Shown here: positions 14,107 to 17,711 of the stretch, one piece after another
Layout: each line of letters begins with the position of its first letter
How positions within the stretch are numbered: position 1 is the stretch's first letter
Assembly: GCA_024695225.1 (NCBI GenBank)
Contig: JAILIO010000203.1
Span: 1 to 17,711 of the forward strand
Source of the DNA: Lachnospiraceae bacterium
GTDB lineage: Bacteria > Bacillota > Clostridia > Lachnospirales > Lachnospiraceae
Length of the DNA: 17,711 nt
Direction of reading: 5' to 3'
Translations under genes and position numbers: made by a program
The notes under the pieces: model-generated
The model's database searches: none
Told to the model about the DNA's origin: nothing
Seen by the model: the letters and a program-made list of their open reading frames with translations, nothing else

Positions 14107-15779
14107 AGAGCGAAAATGTAAAAAACGGCGTTCAGAGAGCGCCCCACAGGAGTCTTTTCAACGCCCTCGGATTTACCGAGGAAGAGCGCAGAAAGCCTAT
14201 GATCGGGATCGTGAGTTCCTATAATGAGATAGTTCCCGGACATATGAATATCGACAAGATCACCGAGGCCGTTAAACTCGGCGTTGCAGAAGCCGGCGGG
14301 ATGCCCGTGGTATTCCCGGCTATAGCGGTGTGTGACGGCATTGCCATGGGCCATGTGGGCATGAAATACTCCCTGGTGACCCGCGATCTGATCGCAGATT
14401 CAACCGAGTGCATGGCTCTTGCCCACCAGTTTGACGGGCTTGTGATGATACCTAACTGCGACAAGAATGTGCCGGGGCTTTTGATGGCTGCGGCCAGGGT
14501 GAACATACCCACAGTATTCGTATCCGGAGGCCCCATGCTGGCGGGACATGTGAAGGGACAGAAGAGAAGCCTGTCATCCATGTTCGAGGCCGTGGGAGCC
14601 TATGAAGCAAATAAGATAAGCGAGGATGAACTGTCCGAGTTCGAGGAAAAGACCTGCCCCACCTGCGGTTCATGTTCTGGCATGTACACGGCAAACTCCA
14701 TGAACTGCCTGACAGAAGCCATCGGAATGGGACTAAAGGGCAACGGCACCATCCCTGCGGTGTATTCCGCCAGGATCCGTCTGGCAAAGAAGGCGGGATA
14801 CAGGATACTGGACCTGGTGGAAAAGAACATACGCCCCAGGGATATAATGACAAAGGAGGCATTTGTAAATGCCCTCACAGTGGATATGGCCCTTGGCTGC
14901 TCCACAAATACAATGCTGCATCTGCCCGCCATCGCCCGGGAAGCCGGCATAAAGATCGATATGGAGATGGCAAATGAGATCTCAGACAGGACTCCAAACC
15001 TCTGCCATCTGGCCCCTGCAGGCCCTCATTATATGGAGGAACTGGAGGAAGCGGGAGGTGTGTATGCGGTTATGAATGAGCTCTCAAAGAAAGGGCTCAT
15101 CGCAACGGACCTTATGACGGTCACGGGACAGACCGTAGGTGAAAATATAAAGAATGCGGTGAACATGGATCCCGAGATCATAAGACCCATAGATAACCCC
15201 TATATGGAGAACGGCGGCATTGCCGTGCTGAAGGGGAATCTGGCACCTGATACCGGCGTTGTGAAGAGAAGCGCAGTGGTGCCCGAAATGATGGTACATG
15301 AAGGCCCTGCCCGGGTCTTTGACTGCGAGGAAGACGCCATAAAGGCTATCGTTGGAGGTTCCATAAAGGAAGGCGATGTGGTGGTCATCCGCTACGAAGG
15401 ACCTAAAGGCGGTCCCGGCATGAGAGAGATGCTCAGTCCCACATCCGCCATTGCGGGAATGGGGCTCGGATCATCCGTCGCCCTCATCACCGACGGGCGT
15501 TTCTCCGGGGCATCCAGGGGCGCATCCATAGGTCATGTATCCCCTGAAGCCGCAGTGGGCGGTCCCATCGCCCTTGTCAGGGAAGGGGACACCATAAGGG
15601 TGGACATCCCTGCAAACCGGCTGGACGTGCTTATTTCCGACGAGGAGATGGAGAGCAGGAGAAAAGAGTGGAAGCCCAGGGATCCCGGGGTGATGACCGG
15701 ATACCTTGCAAGATACCGTGAACTGGTCACCAGCGGAAATACAGGCGCTGTCCTGAGGGTGCCCGGAAAGGACGAGTAA
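14103..15779 (+). CDS. ilvD: Dihydroxy-acid dehydratase
   Basis: A 558-residue IlvD, the Fe-S enzyme that dehydrates 2,3-dihydroxy-isovalerate or -methylvalerate to the keto acids for valine and isoleucine. Motifs: SYNEIVPGHMNID (about 39-51), CDGIAMGHVGMKYSL, PNCDKNVPGLLMA (C119), CPTCGSCSGMYTANSMNC (C188, C191) and the C-terminal LITDGRFSGASRG. The PGH string has glycine where plant and mycobacterial [2Fe-2S] enzymes have a cysteine. That resembles the oxygen-sensitive E. coli type and fits an anaerobe (inference). ATGA coupling with leuB. A 115-bp gap to ilvB shows no clear terminator or T-box. Confidence 0.96.
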   Translation: MKSENVKNGVQRAPHRSLFNALGFTEEERRKPMIGIVSSYNEIVPGHMNIDKITEAVKLGVAEAGGMPVVFPAIAVCDGIAMGHVGMKYSLVTRDLIADSTECMALAHQFDGLVMIPNCDKNVPGLLMAAARVNIPTVFVSGGPMLAGHVKGQKRSLSSMFEAVGAYEANKISEDELSEFEEKTCPTCGSCSGMYTANSMNCLTEAIGMGLKGNGTIPAVYSARIRLAKKAGYRILDLVEKNIRPRDIMTKEAFVNALTVDMALGCSTNTMLHLPAIAREAGIKIDMEMANEISDRTPNLCHLAPAGPHYMEELEEAGGVYAVMNELSKKGLIATDLMTVTGQTVGENIKNAVNMDPEIIRPIDNPYMENGGIAVLKGNLAPDTGVVKRSAVVPEMMVHEGPARVFDCEEDAIKAIVGGSIKEGDVVVIRYEGPKGGPGMREMLSPTSAIAGMGLGSSVALITDGRFSGASRGASIGHVSPEAAVGGPIALVREGDTIRVDIPANRLDVLISDEEMESRRKEWKPRDPGVMTGYLARYRELVTSGNTGAVLRVPGKDE

Positions 15780-15894
15780 AGCCTGCAAGAGACATTGGGT
15801 CCGGCGAGCAGAGGTAAGCCTGTGGAAAATACCGGATCAGTTTTTGAGGTCTTTAATGACAAAGGTTTTTATTTACATGTGATAGGAGAATGAC

Positions 15895-17562
15895 GTGGTA
15901 CTGACAGGTTCGCAGATAGTGATAGAAGTTTTGAAGGAGCAGGGCGTGGATACCGTATTCGGTTATCCCGGCGGCACCATACTGAATATTTATGATGAAC
16001 TTTACAGGCATGGGGATGAGATAAAGCATGTGCTCACAAGCCACGAACAGGGCGCATCCCACGCGGCAGACGGCTACGCAAGGGCCACCGGAAAGACCGG
16101 GGTGTGCTTTGCCACCAGCGGTCCCGGGTCCACCAATCTGGTGACGGGGATAGCCACGGCCTACATGGATTCAGTGCCACTGGTCGCCATCACCTGCAAT
16201 GTGAATCTGCCCTCTCTTGGAAAGGATTCCTTCCAGGAGGTGGATATGGCGGGCGTGACAATGCCGGTCACAAAACACGGTTATATCGTGAAGGACATAC
16301 ACATCCTTGCGGATACCCTGAGAAAGGCCTTCCGCATAGCCGCATCCGGCAGGCCCGGACCTGTGGTGGTGGACATCACAAAGGATGTCACCGCAGCCAA
16401 GTGCGAGTACACAAAGAAGGCTCCGGAGAGCATGGAGCGGATAAATAAATACACTCCGGATGACCTTAAGGAAGCGGTGAAGCTGATAAAGTCGTGCAAA
16501 CGCCCCTATGTCTATGTGGGGGGCGGCGCAGTGCTGTCCGGGGCTTATGAAGAAGTCAGGAAGTTTGCGGAACTTATTGACGCCCCTGTGTGCGACACCC
16601 TGATGGGGAAGGGCGTTTTCGACGGCAGGAGCGACAGGTATACGGGGATGATCGGCATGCACGGGACCAAGACCTCGAATTTCGGGGTGACGGAGTGCGA
16701 CCTGCTGATAGCCATGGGCGCCAGGTTCTCCGACCGTGTCATCGGCAATCCCAAGTCTTTTGCCAAGGGCGCAAAGAAGATACATATAGACATCGACGCA
16801 GCTGAGATAAATAAGAACATCAGGGTGGACAGGCCCATAGTCGGGGATCTGAAGACCGTTCTGAACGAGCTGAACCCCATGCTGGAGCAGATGGACCACT
16901 CTGAGTGGATGGAGCATATAAAAGAGTACAAGGAAAAATATCCTCTTTCCTACGATCACAAGAACCTGTCCTGTCCCTTCATAATGGAGGAGATAGACAA
17001 AAAGACCGGCGGGAACGCGCTTATTGTCACGGATGTGGGACAGCATCAGATGTGGGCTGCCCAGTATTACAGGTATACGGAGCCCCGCACCTTCCTTTCG
17101 TCAGGAGGCCTTGGGACCATGGGATACGGACTGGGAGCGGCCATCGGCGCCAAGTGCGGATGCCCGGACAGAACTGTGATCAACATAACCGGTGACGGAT
17201 GCTTCAGGATGAACATGAACGAACTGGCCACGGCAGCAGGATATGGTATCAAGGTGATAGACGTGCTGATCGACAATCACGTGCTGGGGATGGTGAGGCA
17301 GTGGCAGACCCTCTTCTATGGGAAGAGATATTCACAGACTGTGCTGAGCAGCGGCGTGGATTACACAAAGGTTGCGGAAGGGCTGGGATGCACGGCATTC
17401 AAAGCGGGTACACAGGAGGAGTTTTCGAAGGCCTTTGACGAAGCCCTTAAGTGCGACGGCCCGGTGCTCATAGACTGCACCATATTTGAGGACGACATGG
17501 TGTTCCCCATGGCGGCAGCCGGGAGACCTCTCACGGAGACCATAGACCAGACGGATATGTAA
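15895..17562 (+). CDS. ilvB: Acetolactate synthase large (catalytic) subunit
   Basis: A 555-residue TPP enzyme that condenses two pyruvates, or pyruvate and 2-oxobutyrate, as the first common step of valine and isoleucine synthesis. The TPP glutamate E51 is in LTSHEQGASHAADGYARA. The SGPGSTNL segment, the central domain PVCDTLMGKGVF and the TPP-Mg motif GDGCFRMNMNEL (from G433) with DNHVLGMVRQWQ are all present. The start is GTG 15895, with AGGAG at 15884-15888; a nearby ATG at 15890 is out of frame. A weak promoter (TTGAGG at 15844, 17 bp, TTTTAT at 15867) might add transcription. The regulatory subunit ilvN does not follow within the 149 bp that remain. Confidence 0.95.
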   Translation: MVLTGSQIVIEVLKEQGVDTVFGYPGGTILNIYDELYRHGDEIKHVLTSHEQGASHAADGYARATGKTGVCFATSGPGSTNLVTGIATAYMDSVPLVAITCNVNLPSLGKDSFQEVDMAGVTMPVTKHGYIVKDIHILADTLRKAFRIAASGRPGPVVVDITKDVTAAKCEYTKKAPESMERINKYTPDDLKEAVKLIKSCKRPYVYVGGGAVLSGAYEEVRKFAELIDAPVCDTLMGKGVFDGRSDRYTGMIGMHGTKTSNFGVTECDLLIAMGARFSDRVIGNPKSFAKGAKKIHIDIDAAEINKNIRVDRPIVGDLKTVLNELNPMLEQMDHSEWMEHIKEYKEKYPLSYDHKNLSCPFIMEEIDKKTGGNALIVTDVGQHQMWAAQYYRYTEPRTFLSSGGLGTMGYGLGAAIGAKCGCPDRTVINITGDGCFRMNMNELATAAGYGIKVIDVLIDNHVLGMVRQWQTLFYGKRYSQTVLSSGVDYTKVAEGLGCTAFKAGTQEEFSKAFDEALKCDGPVLIDCTIFEDDMVFPMAAAGRPLTETIDQTDM

Positions 17563-17583
17563 ATTGCGCACAGCTTGGGATGC

Positions 17584-17711
17584 GTGCAGGAGATACTGAA
17601 AGCGCAGCATATACAGATGCAGAATGAAAAGCACAGATCGCGCATGGATGTGCGGCATGAAGGAGTGCAGAAGATACTGAAAGCGCAGCATATACAGATG
17701 CAGAATGAAAA
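17584..17711 (+). repeat. 47-bp direct repeat, period 81 bp, cut by the window edge
   Basis: 17584-17630 and 17665-17711 match at 46 of 47 bases, 81 bp apart. The window ends at the last matching base, so more units may follow. The period is 27 codons. The ilvB frame stays open from just after its stop (17563) to the window end, reading a repeated I-L-K-A-Q-H-I-Q-M-Q-N-E stretch. There is no good ribosome binding site or start, so a coding role is not established. Confidence 0.8.

Noticed and set aside
15780..15894. T-box or other amino-acid leader before ilvB
   Set aside because: No T-box consensus, no terminator/antiterminator pair and no leader peptide rich in Leu, Val or Ile codons.
16171..17046. 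291-codon open frame on the minus strand
   Set aside because: Antisense to ilvB, which has all TPP-enzyme motifs.

Overview
The window is a dense run of plus-strand genes that looks like a chromosomal segment of a low-to-mid GC Clostridia, most likely Lachnospiraceae (inference). Grounds: heavy use of AGG/AGA for arginine and ATA for isoleucine, strong AGGAGG-type ribosome binding sites, a tRNA 3' end without an encoded CCA, separate AmmeMemoRadiSam genes, and a yajC followed by leuB-ilvD-ilvB. I see no phage, transposase, CRISPR array or rRNA.

Layout. 1-35: 3' end of a tRNA, probably Arg. 70-1422: membrane-anchored protein with two SH3b domains. 1423-1666: AT-rich regulatory region with a perfect TATAAT box and two TTGTA/TACAA palindromes. 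1667-3001: NADP-type glutamate dehydrogenase, closed by a GC-rich terminator at 3028-3052. A near-consensus promoter begins at the terminator's T-tract and would start RNA at the first codon of amrS (3087-3914), so amrS may be leaderless. After a 235-bp spacer comes a very compact operon (4150-10251): amrB, amrA, murL, murD2, an 8-oxoguanine glycosylase and an RsmF-like rRNA methyltransferase, with overlaps of 8, 1, 20 and 11 nt and one 1-nt gap. 10322-12396: a VanY-type D,D-carboxypeptidase coupled to tgt. 12479-12660: a 38-bp tandem repeat just ahead of yajC (12671-13003). 13018-17562: leuB, ilvD and ilvB, a branched-chain amino acid block. 17563-17711: an 81-bp-period repeat cut by the window edge.

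How the genes work together. The most interesting content is murL-murD2. By family knowledge, MurD2 adds L-Glu rather than D-Glu to UDP-MurNAc-L-Ala, and MurL then epimerises that residue using ATP, bypassing glutamate racemase. The pair is translationally coupled here, directly downstream of the functionally unassigned AmmeMemoRadiSam A and B genes. gdhA (an L-glutamate source) lies upstream and a peptidoglycan carboxypeptidase downstream. A second theme is short tandem repeats: an in-frame 18-bp (six-residue) repeat inside the glycosylase, a 38-bp intergenic array, and an 81-bp repeat at the right edge.
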